DNA of 13,706 bases from Clostridiales bacterium (GCA_018369015.1 JAGZDD010000098.1:1-13706); one strand, 5' to 3'. Positions 5,659 through 13,455 are shown, numbered from the stretch's first letter. Notes: generated by a model from the letters alone, not told the origin. Translations and numbers: made by a program.

Positions 5659-7092
5659 TCAGTCATTAACATTTTTCATTTTCTTGAGAAATGCAACAAA
5701 GCCTTCATAGGTACTGTAAATGTCTGCCTTACTTGTGACCTCAAAGGGTGAATGCATTGATAATACAGGAACACCACAGTCAATCACATTCATTCCTTTA
5801 TTTGCCATATCTGCGGCAATCGTTCCGCCGCCGCCAAGATCCACACGGCCCAGCTCCCCGGTCTGCCATGGAATATCTTCTTTTTCAAAAATGCCGGCAA
5901 CAGCGCTAAAAAATTCACTGTGGGCGTCGTTAGAGCCGCTCTTGCCCCGGGAACCTGTATACTTCATCAGGCACACGCCGCAGCCGGCAAAGGCGGTATT
6001 GCTCTTGTCATAGGCGCTGGCATAGGTAGGATCAAAGGCAGCCGTCACATCAGAAGAAAGCATATGGGAACGATCTAAAAGCCTCCTAAACTCCCACGAG
6101 CTGCAATTTCCATTCACCTTAACCGCCAGCTCCATCAGGGCATTTTCATAAAGGAAAGACAATGCTCCGGTATTGCCTATGCTTCCCACTTCTTCCTTAT
6201 CTGAAAACAGACATACACAAGTGCGGGCCGGATTTTTCACCTTCATAACCGCCGCCAGTGAGGTGTAAGCGCACACCCGGTCATCCTGCCCGTAGGCTCC
6301 CACATAGGAGCGGTCAAAGCCGACATCCTTTGCTTTATGTGCGGGAACAAGTTCAATTTCAGCCGTCATAAAATCTTTTTCTGTAATTCCATATTTATCA
6401 TTAAGAAGCTTAAGAACGCCCAGCTTCACGCTCTCCTTAACATCCTTGTCGTCCGATACCGGCAGGCCGCCGACAAGGACATTAAGCTCCTCACCCTTCA
6501 CTGCCTCTGAAGCCTTGCGGGCCATCTGTTCCTGGCTTAAGTGAATCAACAGCTCATTAATCGTAAATACCGGATCATTTTCATCCTCACCCACAGTCAC
6601 ATAAACCTTTTTGCCGTCACTGTTATACATAACGCCATGGAGCGCCAGGGGAATGGTGGACCACTGATATTTTTTAATTCCGCCATAATAATGGGTTTTT
6701 AAAAGCGCCATCCCGGAATCCTCATATAAAGGCATAGGCTTAAGGTCAATATGGGGCGAGTCGATATGGGCGCCCAAAATGTTCACGCCGTCAAGCACAG
6801 GCTCTGTTCCGATCACACTGGCTACAAGCCCCTTATTGCGGATATTTCTGTAAATGCGGTCGCCGGGTACAAGCGTTTCTTTTAAATCCCCGTTGACAAA
6901 GCCGTTCTTTTCAAGAAGCCTAATACAGGCAGCCACACACTCCCGCTCGGTTTTGCCCTGGTCAAGAAAGCGTTTATACTCTTCTGCTAATTTATCAATT
7001 TTTTCTCTCTGCTTTTCACTGTAGCGGTTCCATGCATTTTCATTTTTGTAAGTTAATTTCTTTTCCAGTTCTTGTACGTCTTTACTTTTCAT
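5659..7092 (-). CDS. M18 family metallo-aminopeptidase
   Basis: A cytosolic dizinc aminopeptidase (aminopeptidase I / ApeA group) that removes N-terminal residues from peptides, often acidic or hydrophobic ones. In the 477-residue product the zinc and catalytic motifs are all visible: AHIDSPH (108-114), YGQDDR (bridging Asp, about 267-272), DKEEVGS (catalytic Glu and zinc Glu, 298-304) and SMHSP with its zinc-binding His (445-449). I place the start at ATG 7090-7092 rather than an upstream in-frame ATG at 7105-7107, because GAGGAGAA lies at ideal spacing before it. This start overlaps the end of the zinc-ribbon gene by 11 nt, so the two are likely translationally coupled. It probably finishes degradation of peptides released by the neighbouring proteases. 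Family is secure; substrate preference is not visible. Confidence 0.92.
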   Translation of the reverse strand: MKSKDVQELEKKLTYKNENAWNRYSEKQREKIDKLAEEYKRFLDQGKTERECVAACIRLLEKNGFVNGDLKETLVPGDRIYRNIRNKGLVASVIGTEPVLDGVNILGAHIDSPHIDLKPMPLYEDSGMALLKTHYYGGIKKYQWSTIPLALHGVMYNSDGKKVYVTVGEDENDPVFTINELLIHLSQEQMARKASEAVKGEELNVLVGGLPVSDDKDVKESVKLGVLKLLNDKYGITEKDFMTAEIELVPAHKAKDVGFDRSYVGAYGQDDRVCAYTSLAAVMKVKNPARTCVCLFSDKEEVGSIGNTGALSFLYENALMELAVKVNGNCSSWEFRRLLDRSHMLSSDVTAAFDPTYASAYDKSNTAFAGCGVCLMKYTGSRGKSGSNDAHSEFFSAVAGIFEKEDIPWQTGELGRVDLGGGGTIAADMANKGMNVIDCGVPVLSMHSPFEVTSKADIYSTYEGFVAFLKKMKNVND

Positions 7093-7585
7093 TGTCTTTC
7101 TCCTCATCTTCTATATTTTCAATATCGCCGCCGACTGTATCTTTTGGCGCCGCTGCTGTCTCAAAGTCCGCCGTCTGCTCTTCCTCATCCGTTTGTGTCT
7201 CCCCTCCCGGCTCGCAAGCAGGAGCTGGCCCAAGAGACGCACCGCATTTTGGACAGAAATCAAACTCTTTAGAAATGCTCTGTCCGCAGGAAGGGCAGCA
7301 AACAACTCCCTTCATTTTTCTTAAGGACTCCTCAATATCTGCCGCTTGGCTCCGGATCGAAGAAAGCTTCGCCATAATTCTTCCCTCAGATGAATCTTCG
7401 CCGCAGCCGCCTTTAAGCGCCTTTTCATAGAGCTTTCCAAGGGCAACATAGCAGTCTCTCAAATCGCTTTCCAGAGAAGATTTCTGCATTTTCAGCTTCT
7501 GTGTTTCAATAACCGTTGATGATTTCTTTGCTACATTTTCCGTAAAATCTGTAACATTCTTCTTAAATTCTTCAAATAACGACAT
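7082..7585 (-). CDS. Zinc-ribbon protein with N-terminal helical region and acidic tail
   Basis: The 167-residue product has three parts. Residues 1-92 are helical and probably coiled coil (MSLFEEFKKNVTDFTENVAKK..., then heptad-like segments). A zinc ribbon follows with cysteines 97/100 (CPSC) and 111/114 (CPKC), the C-x2-C...C-x2-C pattern. Residues 130-167 are strongly acidic and probably disordered. No catalytic motif is visible and I do not recognise a named family. I chose ATG 7583-7585 because AAGGAGGT precedes it by 8 nt; longer upstream starts run back towards the subtilase gene and lack such a site. It lies 34 nt after the subtilase and overlaps the M18 peptidase gene by 11 nt. It may act as an adaptor or scaffold in this protease operon; that is inference. 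Confidence 0.75.
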   Translation of the reverse strand: MSLFEEFKKNVTDFTENVAKKSSTVIETQKLKMQKSSLESDLRDCYVALGKLYEKALKGGCGEDSSEGRIMAKLSSIRSQAADIEESLRKMKGVVCCPSCGQSISKEFDFCPKCGASLGPAPACEPGGETQTDEEEQTADFETAAAPKDTVGGDIENIEDEEKDNEK

Positions 7586-7619
7586 AACTCTTACCTCCTT
7601 AAACAAGCGCTCCTTTTCC

Positions 7620-9320
7620 TCATGTAATAAAAATTTCAAATGCATGATAAACGTCCATTGTTCCATATCCCCAGATACGGCTCGGATATAATATGTCCTG
7701 CTGCCTTCTGGCTCCCCGGATCAAATACTGGCGTATCTGTATCGTAGACATTGTATATTCTGCCCGGCGGTAAATCCCCCACTGCAAAAGCAGCGCAGCC
7801 GCCCCGCAGGCATGAGCCGCAGATATGCTTGTGCCGCTGCGGCTCGTAAACCGGCCCAAAAGCCCCGGTCCAAAAACATTAACTCCCGGCGCACAAAAAT
7901 CCGGCACTACCATCCCGGACGGCGTAAAACCCCGGCCTGAATATAAATAGATACTATTATTATAATGGTTATAGGCTCCCACCGACAAAGTAGACCAGGC
8001 GTCTGCCGGAGTCGTCACCGTGTTGTCTGGCTGAGGCGTCAAAAATTGGGTATCCTCGCTGATAAAACCATGGATCGGCAGCCACATGTGAAAAACCTTT
8101 GACAGCAGGTTACTCCCATATACCCGTATCCGCCAGACGCCAGGCACAGGATTGGCAAAACGGATAAATATAATTTCACCCCCAGAAGCAGCCTCGACAA
8201 TGCGGTGATTGACATAGATCACCGTTGGCTCCAGAAAAAAAGACAATCGCTGAATTTCCCCGATTTTTGGAGAAATGCGCTCCACCACCTCTCCGCCAGG
8301 AGAAACAAAACCAACAGAATAAATATCCGGCGCCACCCCCCACAGCTCAGTAACAAACCCCATTTCCTCCTGACCGACCCTAAGCTCCACCTCCGTGTAT
8401 TCATCCTCCTGGGCAACAGTGCCTAAATAATGGCAGCCCCGGTTGGCCTCATTTCCTGTGGCGCAGGCAATGCAAACACCGGACAGGGTTCCCACCATAT
8501 CAAGGAAACGGCTGATATAAGAGCCTCCGTTATGGTCGCCGGAGTTTGTTCCAAGGCCGATACAAATCGACAACGGCTTGCGCAAATATTGGGAAAGCTT
8601 CAAAAGATAGGCAACAGCAGCCATAATATCATTTTCCTGATAGGCCGGCGCCCCATCCCGTATCAAATAAAACTGTCTTAAATAATTTTTGGCAGGCTTT
8701 AACTTAACAACAGCAATATCCGACCTTGGCGCCGCGCCAATAAAATCATTGGCCGTATCCTCACCTCCGGCGGCAATCCCTGCGACAAAGGTACCATGCC
8801 CGTCCGTATCCATAGAGGGAACGATAGCTTCAGGATTCGCAGACTCTAAAGCCCTGTTAATATCCTCCGCTGTATATATTGTACCATAATCTACCTGGGG
8901 TACATCCACGGTATCTGCAGATGACTCGATACTTTGATCCCATATTCGGATAATACGGGTAGAGCCGTCGGAATTTCTAAACACCGGATGGGTATAGTCA
9001 ATTCCGGTATCGATAACCCCTACAATCACCTCCTGGCCCTCCAGTTCCAGATATGGCTGCTGGTGCAGCCGGGTAATCCCTGACTGGTCCATAGAGGATG
9101 TGTCCATCAGGCCAAACAGCTTTGGAATCGCGCTATATGGCAAAAGATTTACTGCTGTACTCATGGAAGCCACTGGAAGGTGAAAGGACGCATAGCGCTC
9201 ATTGAAAAGCTGTACGCAGTCCGTTTCATAGTTATTGTAAATATTTTCCTCAATACCGCCATATTCTACAATATAATCCGCATAGGTCTGGGAAATAATT
9301 TTCTCTCTGCAAGAAGCCAT
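7620..9320 (-). CDS. Subtilisin-like serine protease (S8 family, Csp-like), intact catalytic triad, no signal peptide
   Basis: A 566-residue subtilase. The triad is complete: Asp104 in VIDTGIDYTHP, His175 in DGHGTFVAG and Ser498 in SGTSISAAH; the oxyanion Asn290 is in CATGNEAN. About 95 residues precede the catalytic domain, with YADYIVEYGG near the start, and a large insertion (about residues 300-440) separates Asn290 from the serine region. This architecture matches the clostridial CspA/B/C-like group, some of which act in spore germination, but there are several paralogues in such genomes with unknown roles. There is no signal peptide, so the enzyme is likely cytosolic or in the forespore. 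The ATG (9318-9320) follows GGAGGT. It lies 68 nt after clpX in the same operon. Germination role is possible but not supported by context; general proteolysis fits the neighbours better. Confidence 0.85.
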   Translation of the reverse strand: MASCREKIISQTYADYIVEYGGIEENIYNNYETDCVQLFNERYASFHLPVASMSTAVNLLPYSAIPKLFGLMDTSSMDQSGITRLHQQPYLELEGQEVIVGVIDTGIDYTHPVFRNSDGSTRIIRIWDQSIESSADTVDVPQVDYGTIYTAEDINRALESANPEAIVPSMDTDGHGTFVAGIAAGGEDTANDFIGAAPRSDIAVVKLKPAKNYLRQFYLIRDGAPAYQENDIMAAVAYLLKLSQYLRKPLSICIGLGTNSGDHNGGSYISRFLDMVGTLSGVCIACATGNEANRGCHYLGTVAQEDEYTEVELRVGQEEMGFVTELWGVAPDIYSVGFVSPGGEVVERISPKIGEIQRLSFFLEPTVIYVNHRIVEAASGGEIIFIRFANPVPGVWRIRVYGSNLLSKVFHMWLPIHGFISEDTQFLTPQPDNTVTTPADAWSTLSVGAYNHYNNSIYLYSGRGFTPSGMVVPDFCAPGVNVFGPGLLGRFTSRSGTSISAAHACGAAALLLQWGIYRRAEYTMSTIQIRQYLIRGARRQQDILYPSRIWGYGTMDVYHAFEIFIT

Positions 9321-9388
9321 CCCAATACCTCCGAATAAAAACTGTCACAACTATTTTATGCAGCCAGCACCACAGCGTTCTAAAGGAA

Positions 9389-10834
9389 CTATTTTTCTTC
9401 CAGTGCCAGCATACCGCGCATTTCAATAAGCGGCCCTCCAGTATTTTCAATATAATCCCGGGTAATCGTCACCCGGCCGATATTGTCATCTTTTGGGATC
9501 TCATACATAATATCCAGCATAAAATCTTCAATAATCGAACGCAGTGCCCGGGCGCCGGTTTTTTTCTGGATCGCTTTCTCGGCAATGGCCTCAATGGCGC
9601 TGTCGTCAAAACAAAGATCAACCTCATCCAATGCCAGGAGCTTCTGATATTGTTTTAAAATAGCATTTTTCGGTTCCTTCAATATTTTTACAAGCATATC
9701 CTTTGTCAGGCCCTGAAGGGTAAAAATGATGGGCAGACGCCCGATAAATTCAGGGATCATACCAAACTCTCTCAAATCCTCAAGCGTTACCTGGTCACAA
9801 AGATTTGGCACATGGTCATATTTATCATTAAGATCCGCGCCAAAGCCCATAGAGCTTTTTTTGTTCAACCGCTCCTTAATAATATTTTCCAGATCCGGAA
9901 ATGCCCCGCCGCATATAAATAAAATATTTCTTGTATTTACAGTTGCCAAAGGCACCATGGCATTTTTACTGCTGGCACCTACGGGAACCTCAACCTCGCT
10001 GCCTTCAAGAAGCTTTAAAAGCCCCTGCTGCACCGACTCCCCGCTCACATCGCGGCTTGTCGTGTTCTTTTTTTTAGCAATTTTGTCAATTTCATCAATA
10101 AAAATAATCCCCTGCTCTGCTTTTTCGACGTCATTATCCGCAGCTGCCAGAAGCTTAGATACAACACTCTCAATATCATCGCCAATATAGCCGGCCTCCG
10201 TCAAAGATGTGGCGTCCGTGATCGCCAAAGGCACGTTCAAAAGTCTTGCCAGGGTACGGACAAGATAAGTTTTCCCGCTTCCCGTCGGCCCAATCATCAG
10301 CATATTTGATTTTTCAATCTCAATATCATCCATTGTATTTGTGGCAACCCGCTTGTAATGGTTATAAACCGCTACAGACATAACCTTTTTCGCATATTCC
10401 TGGCCAATCACATAATCGTCAAGCTGTGCCTTAATTTTATGGGGAGCCGGGATATTTTTCAAATCAATAAGGGGCTTTTGCTCCTCTTTTGGCTTTTTCT
10501 TTTTAATTTTCTGAGATTTTGGCACTGGATCTTCCGGAAAACCATTCATCATCGGCATACCAAACAAATCCTGCATATTCATCTGGTTCATTTGATTCAT
10601 CATTTCGGAATAATTGAAATTGCTGTTATTCATAGCATCCATGCTTTTTTGCATACAATCCGAACATATACATATATTATTATTCACAGGAAGGTGGATC
10701 ATCTTTCCTGCTTTACTCTCTGGACGGCGGCATATATAGCAAATATCCTCATAGTCCTTCTTGTCATCCTTCCCAGTTTTATCATTATCAGAAGCGGTGG
10801 CTATCACTCCATCCTTTTCTCTTTCATCACTCAT
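9389..10834 (-). CDS. clpX: Divergent ClpX-type AAA+ unfoldase
   Basis: A 481-residue ClpX-family ATPase that would unfold proteins for ClpP. In order: an acidic leader; a zinc-binding domain with Cys32/35 and 57/60 (CYIC, CSDC); a Met/Asn-rich linker (about 73-100); a Lys-rich stretch; then the AAA+ module with Walker A GPTGSGKT (182-189), pore loop GYIG (215-218), Walker B IIFIDEID (243-250) and sensor-2 GAR (427-429). The linker before the ATPase is longer than in housekeeping ClpX. The usual RKH pore loop reads SKN (289-291) and the ClpP-docking IGF reads MGF (329-331). There is no clpP or tig beside it, so it is probably a paralogue rather than the housekeeping copy. The ATG follows GGAGGAAG. 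First gene of the long protease operon, behind the promoter at 10977-11005. Membership in ClpX is secure; paralogue status is inferred. Confidence 0.88.
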   Translation of the reverse strand: MSDEREKDGVIATASDNDKTGKDDKKDYEDICYICRRPESKAGKMIHLPVNNNICICSDCMQKSMDAMNNSNFNYSEMMNQMNQMNMQDLFGMPMMNGFPEDPVPKSQKIKKKKPKEEQKPLIDLKNIPAPHKIKAQLDDYVIGQEYAKKVMSVAVYNHYKRVATNTMDDIEIEKSNMLMIGPTGSGKTYLVRTLARLLNVPLAITDATSLTEAGYIGDDIESVVSKLLAAADNDVEKAEQGIIFIDEIDKIAKKKNTTSRDVSGESVQQGLLKLLEGSEVEVPVGASSKNAMVPLATVNTRNILFICGGAFPDLENIIKERLNKKSSMGFGADLNDKYDHVPNLCDQVTLEDLREFGMIPEFIGRLPIIFTLQGLTKDMLVKILKEPKNAILKQYQKLLALDEVDLCFDDSAIEAIAEKAIQKKTGARALRSIIEDFMLDIMYEIPKDDNIGRVTITRDYIENTGGPLIEMRGMLALEEK

Positions 10835-10870
10835 GTATTCTTCCTCCTGCGTCTATCGGCTACTGTGCCT

Positions 10871-10906
10871 GCTTTCATGCTGGTGGAGCCGCACGCAGCG
10901 CGGCAT
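10871..10906 (-). repeat. Short palindromic repeat, copy A (clpX leader)
   Basis: On the minus strand: ATGCCGCGCTGCGTGCGGC followed by TCCACCAGCATGAAAGC. The GCCGC...GCGGC core forms a hairpin, and the end CATGAAAGC is shared with copy B and, inverted, with the start of copy C. It lies inside the predicted clpX 5' leader, about 37 nt before the start codon. Confidence 0.65.
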
Positions 10907-10976
10907 ATCTGTTTTCAGCAGCTCTAATTATTCTTTGCAACAGTTTTTCCATCTTCGCTGTTACTATTCTTTATTT

Positions 10977-11005
10977 ATTATAGTCTATTGCCCTTGTACA
11001 ATCAA
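10977..11005 (-). promoter_or_regulatory. Sigma-A-type promoter for the clpX operon
   Basis: On the minus strand TTGATT (11000-11005) and a consensus TATAAT (10977-10982) are 17 bases apart. It lies just past the htrA terminator and upstream of clpX, giving a leader of about 135 nt. This is the best promoter match in the window and is the only clear one before the genes from clpX to hflC. Confidence 0.65.
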
Positions 11006-11010
11006 CTGAA

Positions 11011-11075
11011 TAAAAAATAAAAACTTTATAAAACGCAAACAGCGCAGGTATTTCATACTTCCTGCGCTGTCTGCG
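11011..11075 (-). terminator. Strong intrinsic terminator after htrA
   Basis: A stem of CGCA + mismatch + ACAGCGCAGG pairs with CCTGCGCTGT + mismatch + TGCG (11034-11075, 12-nt loop). On the minus strand it is followed directly by TTTTATAAAGTTTTTATTTTTT. It separates the sigma-htrA transcript from the clpX promoter. Confidence 0.85.
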
Positions 11076-11130
11076 TCCAATAAAACCTTTATTCTATTAG
11101 GATTCACCTTCGGAATAAGAATACCGGCAG

Positions 11131-11165
11131 CAGATGGTGGAGTGCCGCAGACACGAAGCCATCTG
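11131..11165 (-). repeat. Degenerate copy of the short palindromic repeat (B')
   Basis: Outer arms CAGATGG (11131-11137) and CCATCTG (11159-11165) enclose TGGTGGAGTGCCGC on the plus strand, which matches the conserved part of copies A, B and C. It directly abuts copy B in the same orientation. The inner GCGGC arm is degraded. The match is weaker than the others. Confidence 0.4.
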
Positions 11166-11203
11166 GCTTTCATGCGTGGTGGTGCCGCGCGCAGCGCGGC
11201 ATG
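11166..11203 (-). repeat. Short palindromic repeat, copy B (just after htrA)
   Basis: The inner stem is the best of the set: GCCGCGC/GCGCGGC around a 3-nt loop (11184-11200). On the minus strand the element runs CATGCCGCGCTGCGCGCGGC then ACCACCACGCATGAAAGC. It begins 5 nt past the htrA stop codon and could act as an mRNA 3'-end stabiliser before the terminator. Confidence 0.65.
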
Positions 11204-11208
11204 TGCGT

Positions 11209-12720
11209 TTACTGAGCCGAGATACTATCTCCAAGCTCTGCTGCCGAACCAAGCAGTGTCTTTAAGGTACGCTGCTCGCTGTATTTGCCATCTTCACCAG
11301 GTACTTTCACATCAAGCGTTACCTCATCGCCTGGGTTACAGTCCTCCAGAGTCTCCTGTAGCTGCTCTATCGTTGTAATTTCTTCACCGTTAAATCCAAC
11401 GATGACATCTCCGGCCTGCAGCCCTGCCCGCTGTGCTGCAGAGCTTTCATAGATAGCAGATACATAAACACCGGCCGGCCATCCATAAGCCTTCATCGAA
11501 ATCTCATCAACAGTTCCGCCTAAAATGCCAAGCGTTGCTTTTTGGTCGTCCGTCTTATTAACACTCTTTCCGCTCATAATATCATTCACAGTTTCTAAAG
11601 CGCTGTTAATTGGGATGGCATAGCCCATACCCTCAATCGTTGTTCCGTAAAGCTTTGCACTGTTAATGCCAATAACCTCGCCTTTTGTATTTAAGAGAGC
11701 GCCACCGCTGTTGCCTTCGTTGATGGCAGCATCGGTCTGAATCATCGTCTTTGTTCCATCAGTCATCTGAACATCACGGTTTACCGCACTGATCGTTCCT
11801 GTAGTTACAGACTGTCCGTAGCCAAGGGCGTTACCAATGGCAATCGCACCTTCACCTTCCTTTAATGCGTCTGAATCTCCAAGGACAGCAATTTTCACGG
11901 CATTCTTTGTATCTTCGCTTAATTGGCTCATGTCCACAGCAAGTACGGCAATATCCTGAGCCTCGTCAAAGCCTTTGACAATAGCGGAAGCACTTGTACC
12001 GTCATTAAAGGTGACATTAACTTCCTTAGAATCTGCAATAACATGGTAATTTGTAATAATATACATAACCCCGTCTTTTTCACTGAAAATAATGCCAGAG
12101 CCAGCACCAGCGCCCTCCTCAGAATAAGTTCTGCCAAAAAAATCCTGGGATGTTCTTTCGATGACTGTCGTTACTGCCACAATCGACGGCTTTGCCTGCT
12201 CAACAATATCGGAAACACCGGTTCCCTCGATGGTCTGTACGTCCTGTGAAGACGTTTTTACAACATCCAGTGAAAAGTTCCCCTCACTGCCTGTCTGGGC
12301 TGTATTGGGTTTTCCTGACGCCATATTGCCCAGCGTATTCACTCCCCACATTGTACCTCCGGCTACCAGACCAAAAACAAGGCCAAAGCAAACGACCTTT
12401 GCAAGCTGGCGTCCGGTGCCGCCTTTTTTCTTCTTTTTGGAAGGGCGTGAAGCCGTGGAGGCCGGGCCTGCCTGCTGGTAGTAGCTGTAATCATTGCTGT
12501 GATAATAATTTCCCTGGCTGTTATAGCCGGCCTGGCCATTATAATTGTTATACTGGTTTGTATATTCGCTGCTCTCGCCATTATTAAATTTCATACGATA
12601 AATGCCGTCCTGGTTCGCAGCATCGGCCATACTCACATTTTCTGACGTATTTGTATTGTTTTCCTGGGGATTTGAACCATTGTCAGATACAATTCTTTCA
12701 CTGTCAAATTCGTTATACAT
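11209..12720 (-). CDS. htrA: HtrA/DegP-like membrane-anchored serine protease with PDZ domain
   Basis: A 503-residue trypsin-like protease that degrades or refolds damaged envelope proteins. The N-terminal ~100 residues are cytoplasmic, rich in Asn, Tyr and Gln, and end in a basic cluster (SRPSKKKKKGG). One membrane segment follows (about 107-127, LAKVVCFGLVFGLVAGG), then the protease domain outside: His226 (TNYHVIAD), Asp256 (AQDIAVL) and Ser338 (NEGNSGGAL). The C-terminal PDZ domain covers about 395-490 (PAGVYVSAIYESSAAQRAGLQAGDVIVGF). I chose ATG 12718-12720, as the upstream GTG is part of the AAGGTGAT ribosome binding site. It lies 186 nt downstream of an ECF sigma factor gene, a familiar pairing for envelope stress, and ends before a strong terminator. 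The family is secure. Confidence 0.94.
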   Translation of the reverse strand: MYNEFDSERIVSDNGSNPQENNTNTSENVSMADAANQDGIYRMKFNNGESSEYTNQYNNYNGQAGYNSQGNYYHSNDYSYYQQAGPASTASRPSKKKKKGGTGRQLAKVVCFGLVFGLVAGGTMWGVNTLGNMASGKPNTAQTGSEGNFSLDVVKTSSQDVQTIEGTGVSDIVEQAKPSIVAVTTVIERTSQDFFGRTYSEEGAGAGSGIIFSEKDGVMYIITNYHVIADSKEVNVTFNDGTSASAIVKGFDEAQDIAVLAVDMSQLSEDTKNAVKIAVLGDSDALKEGEGAIAIGNALGYGQSVTTGTISAVNRDVQMTDGTKTMIQTDAAINEGNSGGALLNTKGEVIGINSAKLYGTTIEGMGYAIPINSALETVNDIMSGKSVNKTDDQKATLGILGGTVDEISMKAYGWPAGVYVSAIYESSAAQRAGLQAGDVIVGFNGEEITTIEQLQETLEDCNPGDEVTLDVKVPGEDGKYSEQRTLKTLLGSAAELGDSISAQ

Positions 12721-12740
12721 AAAAATCACCTTTCTTTATG

Positions 12741-12776
12741 TTAAGTGTTCTTGAAGCCGCCTCCAAGATTCCTTAA
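12741..12776 (-). promoter_or_regulatory. Hairpin in the htrA leader
   Basis: On the minus strand TTAAG and CTTAA close a symmetrical 4-by-4 internal loop around CTTGGAG/CTTCAAG with a GCGG loop. It ends about 8 nt before the htrA ribosome binding site. It might affect htrA translation or mRNA stability; no known class is recognised. Confidence 0.35.
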
Positions 12777-12867
12777 ATCTTTATTCTCTTTACATTTTTT
12801 ATATTAACAGTGAATTGTGTCTTTGTTGTGAAGACAATGTTAAAAAAAGTTGAACGAAAAAGAATCA

Positions 12868-12906
12868 TTATGTGTGGTGAAGCCGCACTCAACGCGGCAT
12901 GAAAGC
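12868..12906 (-). repeat. Short palindromic repeat, copy C (just after the sigma factor gene)
   Basis: On the minus strand GCTTTCATGCCGCG, then TTGAGTGCGGCTTCACCA. The GCCGC/GCGGC stem is at 12882-12898. This copy keeps the GCTTTCATG arm that is the inverse of CATGAAAGC in copies A and B. A U-rich stretch (TTCTTTTT) follows about 15 nt further on, so partial terminator activity is possible but unproven. Confidence 0.55.
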
Positions 12907-13455
12907 TTATCCGGGAAGCGTACCATCCTCGATCAACTGCTTTTTAAAGCATATCCTGCCCCTGCGGATTCTCTGCCGGACTAAGGCTTCATTGATTCCC
13001 AGCATTTCCCCAACCTCTTTTACAGTATAATTATGAATAAAGCGAAGCAGCATAACTTCCGAATACTGAGGCGGCAGCATTTTAATCTTGGAAACCAGTT
13101 CTTCTTTAGTCACTGTTGCTAAAATATCCGTATCATCATTTGCTCCAAGAAATTTATCTTCATCCTCATCTTCCGGCGCCAGCACATATTTTTTATTATC
13201 TCTCTCCAGATTGTAGACAGTACGGCGGATAGCCGTGCATAGATAGCTTTGGGTTGCTTTGCTAGTCAGATCCAATTTCAGATTTTCCCGATTATTCAAC
13301 ATTGCCGCAAAAACATTGTGTACGGCATCTTCTGCTCTGTGATAATCATGCAGCATGTAATAGGCCATTCTTCTCATTTTCCCCGCATAAGTTATATATA
13401 ATTGTGAAATAACTTCACTTGCTTTATCTGACGAAAATCTGTCATCTCCGTCCAT
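12907..13455 (-). CDS. ECF-type RNA polymerase sigma factor
   Basis: A 182-residue sigma-70 family protein with only regions 2 and 4. Region 2 (about 14-85) includes MAYYMLHDYHRAEDAVHNVF and the DNA-opening part SYLCTAIRRTVYNLER. An acidic linker follows (EDEDEDKF, 95-102), then region 4 (about 118-172) with MLPPQYSEVMLLRFIHNYT and the helix-turn-helix VKEVGEMLGINEALVRQRIRRGR. ECF factors redirect RNA polymerase to stress or envelope genes. The ATG follows GGAGGTATAAT. No anti-sigma gene lies beside it in this window; htrA is next downstream, and an upstream partner beyond 13706 cannot be excluded. I see no obvious ECF-type self-promoter upstream. The family is secure; the regulon is unknown. 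Confidence 0.92.
   Translation of the reverse strand: MDGDDRFSSDKASEVISQLYITYAGKMRRMAYYMLHDYHRAEDAVHNVFAAMLNNRENLKLDLTSKATQSYLCTAIRRTVYNLERDNKKYVLAPEDEDEDKFLGANDDTDILATVTKEELVSKIKMLPPQYSEVMLLRFIHNYTVKEVGEMLGINEALVRQRIRRGRICFKKQLIEDGTLPG

Noticed and set aside
10833..10880. 15-codon upstream frame (MKAGTVAD then RRRR) ending at ATGA with the clpX start
   Set aside because: There is no ribosome binding site for it, and its Arg codons are simply the clpX ribosome binding site AGGAGG read in frame. Coupling is possible but unsupported.
10871..10906. tRNA-like 3' end (GCGGCTCCACCA on the minus strand)
   Set aside because: No cloverleaf, T-arm or anticodon stem precedes it; the match is a by-product of the repeat.
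10985..11173. 62-residue open frame starting in repeat copy B (MKARWLRV...)
   Set aside because: It starts inside a repeat without a ribosome binding site and runs straight through the htrA terminator.
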